From assembly GCA_016234555.1 (NCBI GenBank), contig JACRBJ010000087.1, forward strand, positions 113,152 to 177,151: DNA of 64,000 nucleotides, in the 5' to 3' direction. Position 1 is the stretch's first letter, and every line of letters begins with the position of its first letter. Shown here piece after piece: positions 1 through 9,406 of this stretch. The stretch is from Chloroflexota bacterium. GTDB lineage: Bacteria > Chloroflexota > Anaerolineae > Anaerolineales > Villigracilaceae. The position numbers and the translations under genes are program-made. The notes below the pieces were generated by a model. It ran no database searches. It had not been told where the DNA came from and worked only from the letters and a program-made list of their open reading frames with translations.

Positions 1-10
1 GAGAGTGCCC

Positions 11-354
11 ATGAAAAGATACGCGCGTGTGACCTATGTTGCACTGTTGGTTGTGTTTCTGACAGTATGCGCAGCACCAATTCAAATTTCACCAACAACT
101 TCGCCGACGCAAACTCTGACTTCTGCCAAGGATTTGATAAAACCCGGGGACAAGATTGGCGAAATGGTCATAGAGCGTGAAGATAGCAAGCATTTCTACT
201 GGCTCGTGGACTCCTGCAATTTCGATTTGACAATCACCAAACCACACTCGCAAACTATGGCAAAGACCCAGAAACGAAATGGCCCTTGATCGTTTACCTG
301 CATGACGCCGAATTGCGCGGTACAAACCCGGACTTTATATGGAAGCAAACATGA
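11..354 (+). pseudogene. decayed lipoprotein/esterase remnant
   Basis: The start (ATG at 11, GAGAG just upstream) opens a lipoprotein-like N-terminus with a hydrophobic stretch ending in Cys-Ala-Ala and a Thr/Pro-rich linker, followed by a 'KPGDKIGE' segment. That segment resembles the lipoprotein at 11738-12271 ('NPGDKICD'). The reading frame stops at 289. From about 256 a different frame reads YGKDPETKWPLIVYLH, which matches the strand and oxyanion region of secreted esterase/dienelactone-hydrolase-like enzymes. That frame stops at 352-354 and overlaps the next start as ATGA. I read this as fused leftovers of one or two genes and not a working protein. The left edge of the window hides any upstream context. 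Confidence 0.5.
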
Positions 355-784
355 ATGCACTCCAAAAGGAACACCCCTACTCGAAAGAATTCGGGGACTT
401 TATAAAGTTTCTTCAATCGTTATGGGGCATCCTGGCGGAAATCTCTGTGTTCTTTCCGCTCTCCAATGTCTTACTGAAAGCCATCCCGCTTGGCTATGCA
501 GTAGACGACTCCCTTGATGCGCTGGAATACCTTTCCCCGGCACTCGTCACTACATTGGTTACTGTCCCAACCATATTCATCATCCTGCAGACGTTCCGCC
601 AGGATTATGATTTACGCACCAGTAAACAAAAAATTGCCATGCCACGTCTGGCATGGATTTCCTTTGGACTTGGCGCCCCATCATTATTACCGGAAATTTG
701 ATACTGGCAGTCAGGCTAATTCCATCGAGAAATGTCATGATTTTCAAATCTTCCAATTTTGTTTCGAAAGGAGAAATGAGATGA
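351..784 (+). pseudogene. small membrane protein gene with a frameshift
   Basis: The first reading frame (from ATG 351, or ATG 339) gives about 110 residues with two hydrophobic segments, near 'LWGILAEISVFFPLSNVLL' and 'ALVTTLVTVPTIFIIL', and then stops at 701. At the CCCC run (676-679) the other frame takes over and reads a third hydrophobic segment, 'PIIITGNLILAVRLI'. It continues to a stop at 782-784 that overlaps the next gene's start in a classical ATGA arrangement. The overlap argues that the second frame is the true C-terminus and that one base was lost in the C run, by mutation or sequencing error. The family is not recognised. It was probably co-translated with the neighbours on both sides. 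Confidence 0.5.
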
Positions 785-1218
785 GTAACCTTGAAGTCGC
801 TAAAAGATTTGCCGATTTACTCGAAGCTGGAGATGTGAAGGGATTGCAAACCTTCCTGGCTGATGATTTCAGAGCAAAGGGCGCAACGCGAGAGCTCACT
901 AAACAACAAGCCCTTGGCTATCTTCAAATATTTTTCACAGCATTTCCCGACCATCGTTTTGGCTTTACGGATTTCGAGGAAAAAGGGGATTGGGTCCATT
1001 GCACCGGTCAGGAAACCGGCACGCATAAGGGCGTTCTGGACTTAAATCCTTTTGGGATGCCCATATCACTGCCCCCAACGGGAAAATCCTTCCAATTGCC
1101 GAAAAGCGTGTACTCATTTCGTGTGGCAGGTGACAAGGTTACGAACTACAACGAAGAAGCAGTGCATGGAGGTGGATTGGCAGGAATACTGGAACAATTG
1201 GGAGTACAACTTCCCTGA
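781..1218 (+). CDS. SnoaL-like / ester cyclase family protein
   Basis: A 145-residue soluble protein of the NTF2-like SnoaL fold, opening with the typical 'VAKRFADLLEAGDVKGLQTFLADDF' helix pair. Next come 'FPDHRFGFTDFEEKGDWVHC', 'GTHKG' and a C-terminal strand with 'PPTGKSFQLP', the usual order in SnoaL-like polyketide cyclase/ester cyclase relatives. The length is normal for the family. The start at 781 has AAAGGAG eight bases upstream and overlaps the preceding frame's stop. The chemistry of individual SnoaL-like proteins varies widely, so no substrate is proposed. The aldehyde-dehydrogenase-like gene 41 bases downstream is probably co-transcribed. Confidence 0.8.
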   Translation: MSNLEVAKRFADLLEAGDVKGLQTFLADDFRAKGATRELTKQQALGYLQIFFTAFPDHRFGFTDFEEKGDWVHCTGQETGTHKGVLDLNPFGMPISLPPTGKSFQLPKSVYSFRVAGDKVTNYNEEAVHGGGLAGILEQLGVQLP

Positions 1219-1259
1219 TCTTTGTTCGCGGATAGATCGATTCCAACAGGAGCAAAATC

Positions 1260-3014
1260 ATGACACTACAAGAATCCAGGATTTCCGGGTCACTCGTTTA
1301 TCCGGTCGCCGATGGAGGCAGACCAGCCTCAACAGTGGTTGAAATGATTGCCGCCATCCAGAAGCTCGAAAGGAAGAAACAAGAGTGGGCTGAAAAAAGT
1401 ATTGAGCATCGCCTGGGATTTCTGGAAACGATGATCCAGGACTTCGCGTCCCTGGCTCCGGAATGGGTGGAGAAGGTGATTACGGCACAGCACATCGCGG
1501 CAGACGACCATGCCATCGGGGCAGAGTGGATGCAAGGTCCCTATTCTGTCTTGCGCAACCTGCAGAACCTCAAACAGTCTTTGCGTGAGATCCGGTCCGC
1601 CAATTACCCAACGATACCGGGATCCATCACCCTACGCCGTAATGGGCAGGTTTCAGTCCAGGTTTTTCCACAAACCATTTACGACCGCATTCTGTTCAAT
1701 GGGTACCGCGCTGAAGTGTGGATGGAGGAAGGGGTAACGCTAGTGAACCTCCGCCGAACGCAAGCTCTGGAATATCAGTCAGCAAATCCGGCAGGCAAAG
1801 TTTCCCTAGTCTTGGGAGCCGGGAATTTGTCCGGGATACCGGTCACCGATGTGCTCGATAGACTGTTCATCCAGAATCATGTTGTGATATTGAAGATGAA
1901 CCCGGTCATGGATTACCTGGGCCCGGTTTTCGAACGAGGCTTTCACTGCCTGATCGAAGCCGGGTATTTGCAGATCGTGTACGGTGGGGCAGGCGAAGGT
2001 GCCTATCTGTGTCAGCACCCTGGCGTTGACGAAATCTTTGTAACAGGTTCCGATAAAACGTTCGATGCCATCGTTTTCGGACCGGGCGAGGAGGGTACGC
2101 GCCGAAAGAGCAAACGTCAGCGTTTAATCACGAAACCGGTGACCGGCGAACTAGGAGATGTCACGCCGGTCATCATCGTCCCCGGGGGGTGGAGCCAGGA
2201 TGACTTGGAATACCAGGCGGAAAATCTGGTTTCCTGGTTAACAGAAAATGCCAGTTCGGCATGCAATACTCCGCGTGTGATCGTTCTCCATGCCGAGTGG
2301 TCGCAACGATCTGCCTTTCTGGATGCTCTCCGGCGGGCCTATGTTCAAACGCCTCTGCGGTGTGCATTCTATCCCGGTAGTCAACAGCGCTATGAAGCAT
2401 TTCTGAGTGCGCATCCCAACGCCGAACGGATCGGGACGCCCAAAGAGGGTGAACTTCCCTGGACGATTATTCCTGAAGTCAGCAATGAGAATCGGGATGA
2501 TATCTGTTTTACGACAGAGTCCTTCTGCTGTGTAGTGGCTGTCACACCTATCTCCGCGAACAGTGTGACGGAATACCTGGAACGCGCAGTAACCTTTGCC
2601 AACGAAACCTTATGGGGTACGTTGGCAGCAGGTATATTCGTCCATCCAACTTCCATGAATGACCCGCAGACCAAAGCCGCGGTCGAAACCGCCATCGAGA
2701 AGCTCCGCTTCGGGACGATTGGCGTCAACTGTGCCGCCGGGTTGAGTTGGGTGTTGATGACGACGCCGTGGGGAGCATATCCCGGCTCGGATGTATACGA
2801 TATTCAATCCGGGAACAGTTTTGTACATAATACCTTGATGTTCTCGAAACCACAGAAGACCGTCATGTATGCCAAATTCCGCGAAAAGCCCAAGCCAATC
2901 GCTTTTGTTTCCAGAGGTAAAACGATATGCGCCATCGCCCCGCTTTTGGTTGACCTGATGGCTAAGCCCAGCCTCTGGAAACTGCCTCGAATTGTTAAAC
3001 TGGCATTGAAGTAA
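1260..3014 (+). CDS. aldehyde dehydrogenase superfamily protein
   Basis: A 584-residue protein of the ALDH/acyl-CoA-reductase superfamily. A Rossmann-like cofactor region starts near 180 ('KVSLVLGAGNLSGIP', then 'VVILKMNPV'). 'VTGS' near 261 and 'GELGD' near 296 correspond to the usual glycine/glutamate motifs, and Cys335 in 'NASSACNTPRV' sits where the catalytic thiol is expected. The first ~120 residues are a helical extension not needed for the fold, which makes the protein longer than a standard 480-residue ALDH. The start at 1260 follows AGGAG. By family it should oxidise an aldehyde or reduce an activated acyl group with NAD(P), but no substrate can be read from the sequence. It is probably transcribed with the SnoaL-like gene. 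Confidence 0.75.
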   Translation: MTLQESRISGSLVYPVADGGRPASTVVEMIAAIQKLERKKQEWAEKSIEHRLGFLETMIQDFASLAPEWVEKVITAQHIAADDHAIGAEWMQGPYSVLRNLQNLKQSLREIRSANYPTIPGSITLRRNGQVSVQVFPQTIYDRILFNGYRAEVWMEEGVTLVNLRRTQALEYQSANPAGKVSLVLGAGNLSGIPVTDVLDRLFIQNHVVILKMNPVMDYLGPVFERGFHCLIEAGYLQIVYGGAGEGAYLCQHPGVDEIFVTGSDKTFDAIVFGPGEEGTRRKSKRQRLITKPVTGELGDVTPVIIVPGGWSQDDLEYQAENLVSWLTENASSACNTPRVIVLHAEWSQRSAFLDALRRAYVQTPLRCAFYPGSQQRYEAFLSAHPNAERIGTPKEGELPWTIIPEVSNENRDDICFTTESFCCVVAVTPISANSVTEYLERAVTFANETLWGTLAAGIFVHPTSMNDPQTKAAVETAIEKLRFGTIGVNCAAGLSWVLMTTPWGAYPGSDVYDIQSGNSFVHNTLMFSKPQKTVMYAKFREKPKPIAFVSRGKTICAIAPLLVDLMAKPSLWKLPRIVKLALK

Positions 3015-3273
3015 ATTTAGAAATCGTAGGAAGGCGGCAGGAACGACCAACAACAATCCTTGGGTCAAGTAGGTGGATTATTTTGCCTTGAATATTTGTC
3101 GATGTTTTATCCTTAATATCCTTACCGACATCAGGTAAAGGAACTGATAGACGCATACTGCAGTATGGCTGATTGGCCACAGAAGGTTTGCCGAAAATCA
3201 ATTGGGAAAGAATAAAGACTCCGGGATGATTATTGCGATTTTCGCTGGCGCAACTCAAGGAGGTGAGTATGAT

Positions 3274-3396
3274 ATGAATAAACTACAGGGAGAGCCCATG
3301 AAAGTTGTGCCTGTGAAATGTTTAATATTGCCAGGAACAAACCAGCAAGATTGTGTCTTGCTCCTGTTGAGTGCATCATCCATGTTCACTACTTAA
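3274..3396 (+). CDS. possible 40-residue peptide, unrecognised
   Basis: Within the 537-base interval between two genes, a very strong ribosome site (AAGGAGGTGAG, 3257-3267) precedes two ATGs. The one at 3269 hits a stop after one codon. The one at 3274 opens 40 codons reading 'MNKLQGEPMKVVPVKCLILP' and ending in a short hydrophobic stretch. It could be a small peptide or the surviving 5' end of a lost gene. There is no homology signal. The rest of 3015-3551 shows nothing I recognise. Confidence 0.2.
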   Translation: MNKLQGEPMKVVPVKCLILPGTNQQDCVLLLLSASSMFTT

Positions 3397-3551
3397 TGAT
3401 AGGAACAGTATTCCGCAATGTATAACTCCTGTTTTTTATCTATTCCGGACACGGAGAAGCATGGAGAACGCGTTAATCGGCGTATATCTGCGTTTTCTGT
3501 ATTCAATTCTGGAAGTGCAAAAAATCGCATATTGATCATAGGAGGCTCCAT

Positions 3552-4433
3552 ATGAACACCAATCACCATACCATTTCAATGAATGATGGACGCAAGATCC
3601 AAATCATTGAGGCTGGTCAACCGGATGGCATCCCGGTTCTGGTACATAACGGAACACCAGGTTCCAGACTGCTCTATGACCGCTGGATCGAGGATGCCAA
3701 ATCGCGCGGTATTCGATTGATCAGTTATGACCGACCCGGCTACGGTGGTTCGACTCCACAGCCAGGTCGGCTTGTAGCCAGTGTTGCCAATGATGTTAAT
3801 GCAATTGCGCAAGCACTGAGCATAAAGAAGCTATTGGTTTGGGGTATTTCGGGAGGTGGACCGCATGCTCTCGCTTGTGCGGCTCTACTGCCTGACCTGG
3901 TTGTGGCAGCGGCATCGCTCGCATCCCCGGCTCCTTATCCTTCCACAGGATTGGAATGGCTTGCTGGTATGGGAGAAGATAATGTGGCAGAATTCGGCGC
4001 CGCATTCAAAGGGAGGGAGGCCCTTCAGCAGTTTGTGGAGGCGGCGAGCCCCGGGATGTTAGCCGCTGATCCTGCAGCCCTTGTGCAGGCATTTCACACA
4101 CTCTTGTGTCCAGTTGACGTTGCGGTGTTCACGGAAGACCTTGCCACCTATTTGCTGGATGCGATGCGTGAAGGAATCAAGGAAAAAAGGGATGGATGGG
4201 TGGATGACGATCTTGCTTTCACCACGCCGTGGGGCTTTGAACTTGATCGGATTCAAACCCCTGTGTTGTTAATGCAAGGGGAGCAGGATCAAATGGTACC
4301 AGTTTCCCACGGAAGATGGCTGGCAGATAGAATCCCTAGCGTCGAGTCCCGACTTCTTCCCAATGATGGTCATCTTACACTCTCCGCCAACCGCATCCCT
4401 GAAGTTCATGCCTGGTTGCTGAGCAAGATTTAA
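3552..4433 (+). CDS. alpha/beta-hydrolase fold protein
   Basis: A 293-residue alpha/beta hydrolase without a signal peptide. It shows an oxyanion loop 'HNGTPGSR' near 32, 'SYDRPGYGGS' near 58, a nucleophile elbow GISGG with Ser100, an acid-bearing strand 'LLMQGEQDQMVP', and a terminal His in 'NDGHLTL'. The layout resembles proline-iminopeptidase/haloalkane-dehalogenase-like members, but specificity cannot be assigned. ATAGGAGG precedes the start. It has the same 'PGSRL' loop as the hydrolase at 10823-11689 on the other strand, suggesting paralogues. It appears monocistronic. Confidence 0.85.
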   Translation: MNTNHHTISMNDGRKIQIIEAGQPDGIPVLVHNGTPGSRLLYDRWIEDAKSRGIRLISYDRPGYGGSTPQPGRLVASVANDVNAIAQALSIKKLLVWGISGGGPHALACAALLPDLVVAAASLASPAPYPSTGLEWLAGMGEDNVAEFGAAFKGREALQQFVEAASPGMLAADPAALVQAFHTLLCPVDVAVFTEDLATYLLDAMREGIKEKRDGWVDDDLAFTTPWGFELDRIQTPVLLMQGEQDQMVPVSHGRWLADRIPSVESRLLPNDGHLTLSANRIPEVHAWLLSKI

Positions 4434-4732
4434 AAAATTTAAGAGAGCAAGTATCAAAGAAAATTATACTGAAACAATCCGAGATATTCCGGCAAGTCTG
4501 GAAGAATTCCCCAAGCGGCACCCTTTATTCGCTTCTTTGTAATCCGGCTTGCAAAGATAATACATTCATAACAGACGCAGCCGATCTATAGATGGTTTGG
4601 ATCATTTTCACAACCGCCAGCTTATCTACATTGGCGGGGAACTTGGTTACACATGGCTTTGTTCACTCAGCAGACAATATCATAAGTATGGATATTGGCC
4701 TTCAAACCTTAAGCGATCGATTTCGTCCACAC

Positions 4733-5224
4733 ACTGGATTGATTCGCCAGGGTTTGATTGACAATAACATGGTCTCTTTTGAAAATGTTACTCTCAACAG
4801 GATCCCTGCCAGCATTCTCAGTCCATCCTTGATATGATCCACATCCTACGCCATGAAATATTTATCTCCGGCGGACCACTCAGCCCGCTTGCACAGGTTG
4901 CCCCGGTTACCTTGATGCAAGAGGATGCGGCAAGAGTGAGGATGGTATACCTTACACCGACAAGGCGGATTTGGATGTGCGCACTGCCAGTTTCCTGGCG
5001 GCACAAGGGATGCAGGTGACAGAATACGGCGTTCCCACAGGATGGTCCGGGCAGACCGTGCTGGTTGTGTATTCCCCGAAGTTGTATGCCTTGCGATATT
5101 TGAAGGATACTTTTGGCGTAACGGGGAGCAACCAGATCATATTCAAGCCCGACCCGGCTGAGGCGGTTGATATTGAGATCCGCATCGGGGAGGATTGGGT
5201 CGGCAGGCTACCCGCCGGGTATTG
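4733..5224 (+). pseudogene. remnant of an LCP (LytR-CpsA-Psr) family gene, C-terminal part
   Basis: Pieces of one protein read in successive frames. 'IRQGLIDNNMV' and 'ILSP' match the end of an LCP catalytic domain. A second frame ends in 'LMQEDAARV', where the linker to the LytR C-terminal domain normally lies. After a shift near 4940, 'TDKADLDVRTASFLAAQG' followed by 'GQTVLVVYSPKLYALRYL' and 'FKPDPAEAVDIEIRIGEDW' reads as a fairly intact LytR_C domain. The homology peters out just before the convergent multihaem gene. LCP proteins attach glycopolymers to the cell wall. This copy lacks the catalytic N-terminus and is broken by at least two frameshifts. Between 4434 and 4733 no gene is supported. 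Confidence 0.5.
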
Positions 5225-5243
5225 GTCTGATATCCCTCAAGCC

Positions 5244-6959
5244 CTACGGCACAACCATCTCCTCTTCTTCCATAACAATATCAGGTACATCCCATCCTTT
5301 TTGATCCATCAATTCTTTGAATGCACGGCGGAAAAGCAGAGTGATTTTCACACTGACATTACCACCTTCAGGTAAGGCAAAGATGTAAGTTGATGTATTA
5401 GTTTCAAATGCACCAATGCGATTATCACTGATAATACGCGTGGGATTCCAATACGAGCCTGTGGGTTCGATTTCTGTCCACAGTTCACGTAATATCCTGG
5501 CAAAGCCTTTGCCGGGCAAGCCCGCATAATATCCCCGCTTGGGGTCACCAATTCCACCCCAAGCGGGGATTGTTTCACCCTTAAGTAGGGATAGGGCTTG
5601 CCCCTGTCCATCTTTTGTATCAACCAACAGAATCAACTGACGCAAAGGCGAGTCGGTTGGAACATGGTGTCCCGTCTTATCGTTTGTGATGGAGACTTCC
5701 ACAATTAGATTCTGATCTTCCCGCCGTGTATTGACTGTCATGGTGACGGAATTTTGCAGAAGTTCTACATTCGACGCACCCGGGAAAGTGTGCGCCGGGA
5801 TTGTCAGCGGGTCACGCTCGACGCCGCCCAAATCTGGTGCGACATTGGTGAGCGGCCTGCCATTCAAAACAGTCGGCGCGGGCATATGGCATTGTTGACA
5901 GGTTTTTCCAGTTGATGGGTCACTATAAGGACTTGCCAGCCACTCACCAAAAGAGTTGTAAACGACTGTGTTCCAAAAAATACCGTAGTGGCAAGTTGCG
6001 CACCAGCGGCTTTCTTTGATGAGCGGAAGATAGGTATCTTCCATTGGCACGTTGTCATCGTCGAACGAGCCGAAGAAGAGCTGGTATCGATCCTTATCCT
6101 CCGGGAATGGGCGTCGGATGTCCATGGAAAGCACACCGGGCATGTTGGGATATGGCAGGCTTGTTTCGGGGTTGAGTTTGATATCCGCGACCTTATGGCA
6201 AAAGTCGCAATGCACGCCGAAAGTGTTCACCCCGGTCACTGTATTTGGGTCAATGCCATAAGGGTCTTCGATGGCGGAACCTGGGATGTGGCAGGCGGCA
6301 CAGTTCCCCGCTGTCTCTGGAAAGTCCAGTTTATAGCCGGGACCGTAGTAAGGCTGCGTCAGGTCGGGTCGCAACGGGATGCTTCCATAGTCACGGTTGA
6401 AGACGTAGCGCGTTGGCGGTGATTGATTTCCATCTACATCAGCGCCGTTATACATGGTCAGAAAGCGAATGTTTGTCGCAGATTTACCGTGCGCGTCGTT
6501 GTCCAACCAGACCTGGGTCACACCTGGTTTGCAACTGTAACAGGAGTTTTCGCCTGTAGGCGGAATCCACTCGTAGGCGGGATTGTCATTGGTCTGGTAC
6601 AAGCGCAGAGTCAGGCTGACTTCGCTGGCAGGTGGGGTTACACTTTCTGTTTTCGCGCAGTAATAATCCTGTTTCCAGGCGCTGACCGTGACCGGAATAC
6701 CTGTATCCAAGTCGTTCAAGGTAAATTTTCCATTCGCATCTGTTTGTGCCACGTTCGTCGTCGCCTGGATGCGGACGGTGGCACCCGGAACCGGTTCCCC
6801 GTCTGTGTCCACAACTGTCCCGCTGATGGAGTCTTCTGCTGTAACTATCGGCGAAATAGGCATGGGGGAGGCGGTTGTAACCGGCGCACAGGCACTTAAC
6901 AAGACAAAGGCAAGGCAGACCAGTCCTGCCAGCAGGAGATATGACTTTATAACTTTCAT
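5244..6959 (-). CDS. multihaem c-type cytochrome lipoprotein with CarboxypepD_reg-like domain
   Basis: A 571-residue exported electron-transfer protein. A lipoprotein signal ends in 'VLLSAC' (Cys24), and a carboxypeptidase-regulatory-like beta-sandwich spans about 43-120 ('ISGTVVDTDGEPVPGATVRI'). Five haem-binding candidates follow: CYSCK at 140, CAACH at 220, CDFCH at 251, CATCH at 320 and CQQCH at 354. The first carries Lys instead of His. The C-terminal ~200 residues are a beta-rich domain with 'GHHVPTDSPLRQ', seen in multihaem proteins of the cytochrome c554/NrfA-like world. I start at 6959 because AAAGGAG precedes it and the signal peptide begins there; the frame stays open 33 codons further upstream. 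It lies 32 bases behind the BNR protein gene and is likely its operon partner. The redox partner is unknown. Confidence 0.85.
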   Translation of the reverse strand: MKVIKSYLLLAGLVCLAFVLLSACAPVTTASPMPISPIVTAEDSISGTVVDTDGEPVPGATVRIQATTNVAQTDANGKFTLNDLDTGIPVTVSAWKQDYYCAKTESVTPPASEVSLTLRLYQTNDNPAYEWIPPTGENSCYSCKPGVTQVWLDNDAHGKSATNIRFLTMYNGADVDGNQSPPTRYVFNRDYGSIPLRPDLTQPYYGPGYKLDFPETAGNCAACHIPGSAIEDPYGIDPNTVTGVNTFGVHCDFCHKVADIKLNPETSLPYPNMPGVLSMDIRRPFPEDKDRYQLFFGSFDDDNVPMEDTYLPLIKESRWCATCHYGIFWNTVVYNSFGEWLASPYSDPSTGKTCQQCHMPAPTVLNGRPLTNVAPDLGGVERDPLTIPAHTFPGASNVELLQNSVTMTVNTRREDQNLIVEVSITNDKTGHHVPTDSPLRQLILLVDTKDGQGQALSLLKGETIPAWGGIGDPKRGYYAGLPGKGFARILRELWTEIEPTGSYWNPTRIISDNRIGAFETNTSTYIFALPEGGNVSVKITLLFRRAFKELMDQKGWDVPDIVMEEEEMVVP

Positions 6960-6991
6960 CGCTTTACTCCTTTGACGACAAGCATCCCAGG

Positions 6992-9385
6992 CTATTTGTG
7001 TCGTAAGCGCCAGGCGATGCCAAATATGAACAACGGAAACAGCAAAGCAGTGCCGCATGGCAAATTTCCCGGAGGTGAAACGGGTGTTGGTGTGTTTGTG
7101 GGGAATGGCATGTCTGCTGGGAGTGATGTTGTAGTTGGTGGGACTGGTGTGGGGGTTGGCATCAGGGTGTTGAAATAATCTTGGTCGTGTGTACTCAAGC
7201 GAAAAGCACCTTCGCCGGTTGTTCCTGCATAGAGCGTCTCGCCATCAGCGGAAATCGAGAGCGTGTTGATCGCGCGCGTACGTAATCCAGCGTTGATCAA
7301 GCGCCAGCGTGTGCCGCCATCTTCGCTGATGAAGACGCCGCTTCGGTTACTTCCTGCGTAGATCACATTTGGGCGAGCAGGGTCAACAACTACCGCGTAG
7401 ATTGGCTCATTTGGATCCATTCCAGCGCTGATTGCCTTCCACGATTCTCCGCCATTCTCGCTCTTGAAAACGCCGTGATCTTCCGCGCCCGCGTATAACG
7501 TATCCGGGTTCGTTGGGTCGCCGGCAAGATCCATAACCTGCATCGTGCCCAAACCTTGATTAACTGCCTCCCAGGTATTCCCCCGATCCTGCGTGCGAAA
7601 GATTCCGCCACCCAATGTTGAAAACCAGGCAACATCAGGATTTGTTGGATGAACAAGTATCCCGGTCACCGTCCAACCTTCCAACGGACCGCCATTTAAC
7701 TGCGTCCAACTGTGCCCGCCGTCTTCGGAGATTAAAGCGCTCATCAGTTGATTCGGGTTCGCGCTTTTACCTTTGCGCCAGACGCCGAAACCGGCATAAA
7801 CAATATTGGGGTCGGATGGCGCGAAGGCAAGCGCCTGAACACCCTGGAACTTATCGCCTATATGAAGAACGGGCAAATTGTTCAATTCATCTTCGAAATT
7901 GGTGACCAAGTACCAGTTCAAGCCTCCATCAATGGATTCGAATGTCCAACCCTGAACCGAAGAGGAAAGCAGGATGTGTGCCTGATTGAGTGGATCCACA
8001 ACGGCGCGCGCACCCGCGGCGATAGGGCGAATGTCCAATGGATTAATCCCCTCCCAATTCACGCCGCCGTCACGGCTCAGGAAGGGTCCGCTGCCTCCAT
8101 TGACCAAAACAAACGCCGGATTGGTCGGAAACACGAACACATCGCGCAAGTCTGCCCCTGTGTAACCCACGCTGGCAGAGACCCAGGTCTTACCGCCATC
8201 CTCTGATAGGAAGTTTCCGCCGCCATAATTATTGACAAAGATGCGGTCTGGATCCCGCGGATCCACCTGGAAATCTATTGGGAAGCCGGGGCGGATGCCC
8301 GCAGGACCCCACCTGCCGAGTTCATTTTCAAGTATAGTCCACGTTTTTCCGCCATCCTCGCTTCGAAAGAATTCGTCGCTGCCCGCCGCATAGGCAATCT
8401 GTGGATTTGAGAGGGAAAATTCAACAGACGTGACATGATTGCCCTTCACATGCTTCCAACTCGCGCCGCCATCCGTGGTAAGGTAAACACCGCCTCCAGC
8501 GCGATACGCATTATTGCCCGTAGCCGCCAGCAGTATGTTTGGATCCTGCGGATGCATGAATAACGAACCCACATACAGATTCCCCAAACCGTTATTGATA
8601 TTTGTCCATGTCTCTCCGCCGTCGGTGGATTTCAGCACACCTTCTCCGCCTGCCGTGTCTGTCACAGGGTCAGAGTTCTCGGATTCGCGGTCAAAGATGC
8701 CTGTTGATACATAGAGGATGTTGTGGTCATTTGGATTGATCCAAATATAACGAGCCAGGCTCTGCCCACGCCAGACAGCTTTCCACGAATTGCCGCCATC
8801 CACGGTTTTATAAACAACACCTTCAGCTTTGTCAAATTCGCGCCCCCTCTGTTCAGCCCTGCCGCCTGTCCACGAGGAAACTTCACCCGCAGCGTAGACT
8901 ACATCGGAATTCCCCGGCTCGACCGTGATGCCTCGAAACGTCAGCCCATCGCGCTCTACAATCCCCTTGATCCGCTTTTCCCAGGTTTTGCCGCCATCAT
9001 CCGAGCGATAGACCGCGCCCAGATTTTGCAGACCGATCCAGACAGTGTCGTAAGTATTCGGATCGATCGTGAAGCAGAAAACGGGGATGGCATCACCTGA
9101 GGGTCCGGTGCGCGCTTCGATCCCATCGTTCAATGTAAACCATGTGTTTCCACCGTCTTCGCTTTTATGAACGCCTGCCCATGCGTCAGTTACATACATT
9201 ACGTCGGGATTATCGGGTCTCATGCGGATATCGTAGCCGAGTCCGCCGATGGGTCCGCCAAGTCGCGCCCAGGTTTGGTCTGCCAATGGTGAGCCTTCCG
9301 CCTGTTGCGCCCGGGCAGGCAAGGCTGCAAGAACGGTCAGGGCGGTGAATAAAACCACAATCGTGAGAATTGGCTTTGTTTTCAT
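6992..9385 (-). CDS. secreted BNR/sortilin-type propeller protein with C-terminal anchor signal
   Basis: A 797-residue exoprotein. A Sec signal ends near 'ALPARAQ', followed by about a dozen repeats containing the Asp-box pattern S-x-D-G-G-x-x-W ('SEDGGNTW', 'SDDGGKTW', 'STDGGETW', 'SENGGESW'). These are typical of BNR/VPS10-sortilin beta-propellers and photosystem-stability-factor-like proteins. The C-terminus has a Thr/Pro linker, then PCGTALL, a hydrophobic stretch and a basic tail (WRLRHK), resembling a sorting/anchoring signal. The start is preceded by GGAGG. It is a clear paralogue of the 958-residue protein at 14160-17036. By analogy the propellers bind extracellular polymers or proteins, but no catalytic site is visible. 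Confidence 0.85.
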   Translation of the reverse strand: MKTKPILTIVVLFTALTVLAALPARAQQAEGSPLADQTWARLGGPIGGLGYDIRMRPDNPDVMYVTDAWAGVHKSEDGGNTWFTLNDGIEARTGPSGDAIPVFCFTIDPNTYDTVWIGLQNLGAVYRSDDGGKTWEKRIKGIVERDGLTFRGITVEPGNSDVVYAAGEVSSWTGGRAEQRGREFDKAEGVVYKTVDGGNSWKAVWRGQSLARYIWINPNDHNILYVSTGIFDRESENSDPVTDTAGGEGVLKSTDGGETWTNINNGLGNLYVGSLFMHPQDPNILLAATGNNAYRAGGGVYLTTDGGASWKHVKGNHVTSVEFSLSNPQIAYAAGSDEFFRSEDGGKTWTILENELGRWGPAGIRPGFPIDFQVDPRDPDRIFVNNYGGGNFLSEDGGKTWVSASVGYTGADLRDVFVFPTNPAFVLVNGGSGPFLSRDGGVNWEGINPLDIRPIAAGARAVVDPLNQAHILLSSSVQGWTFESIDGGLNWYLVTNFEDELNNLPVLHIGDKFQGVQALAFAPSDPNIVYAGFGVWRKGKSANPNQLMSALISEDGGHSWTQLNGGPLEGWTVTGILVHPTNPDVAWFSTLGGGIFRTQDRGNTWEAVNQGLGTMQVMDLAGDPTNPDTLYAGAEDHGVFKSENGGESWKAISAGMDPNEPIYAVVVDPARPNVIYAGSNRSGVFISEDGGTRWRLINAGLRTRAINTLSISADGETLYAGTTGEGAFRLSTHDQDYFNTLMPTPTPVPPTTTSLPADMPFPTNTPTPVSPPGNLPCGTALLFPLFIFGIAWRLRHK

Positions 9386-9406
9386 GGGAAGTGCCCTCCA
9401 ATCAAA

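Noticed and set aside
5988..6899. Two + strand frames opposite the multihaem gene
   Set aside because: They are antisense to five haem motifs and a lipobox in the correct frame, with no ribosome sites.
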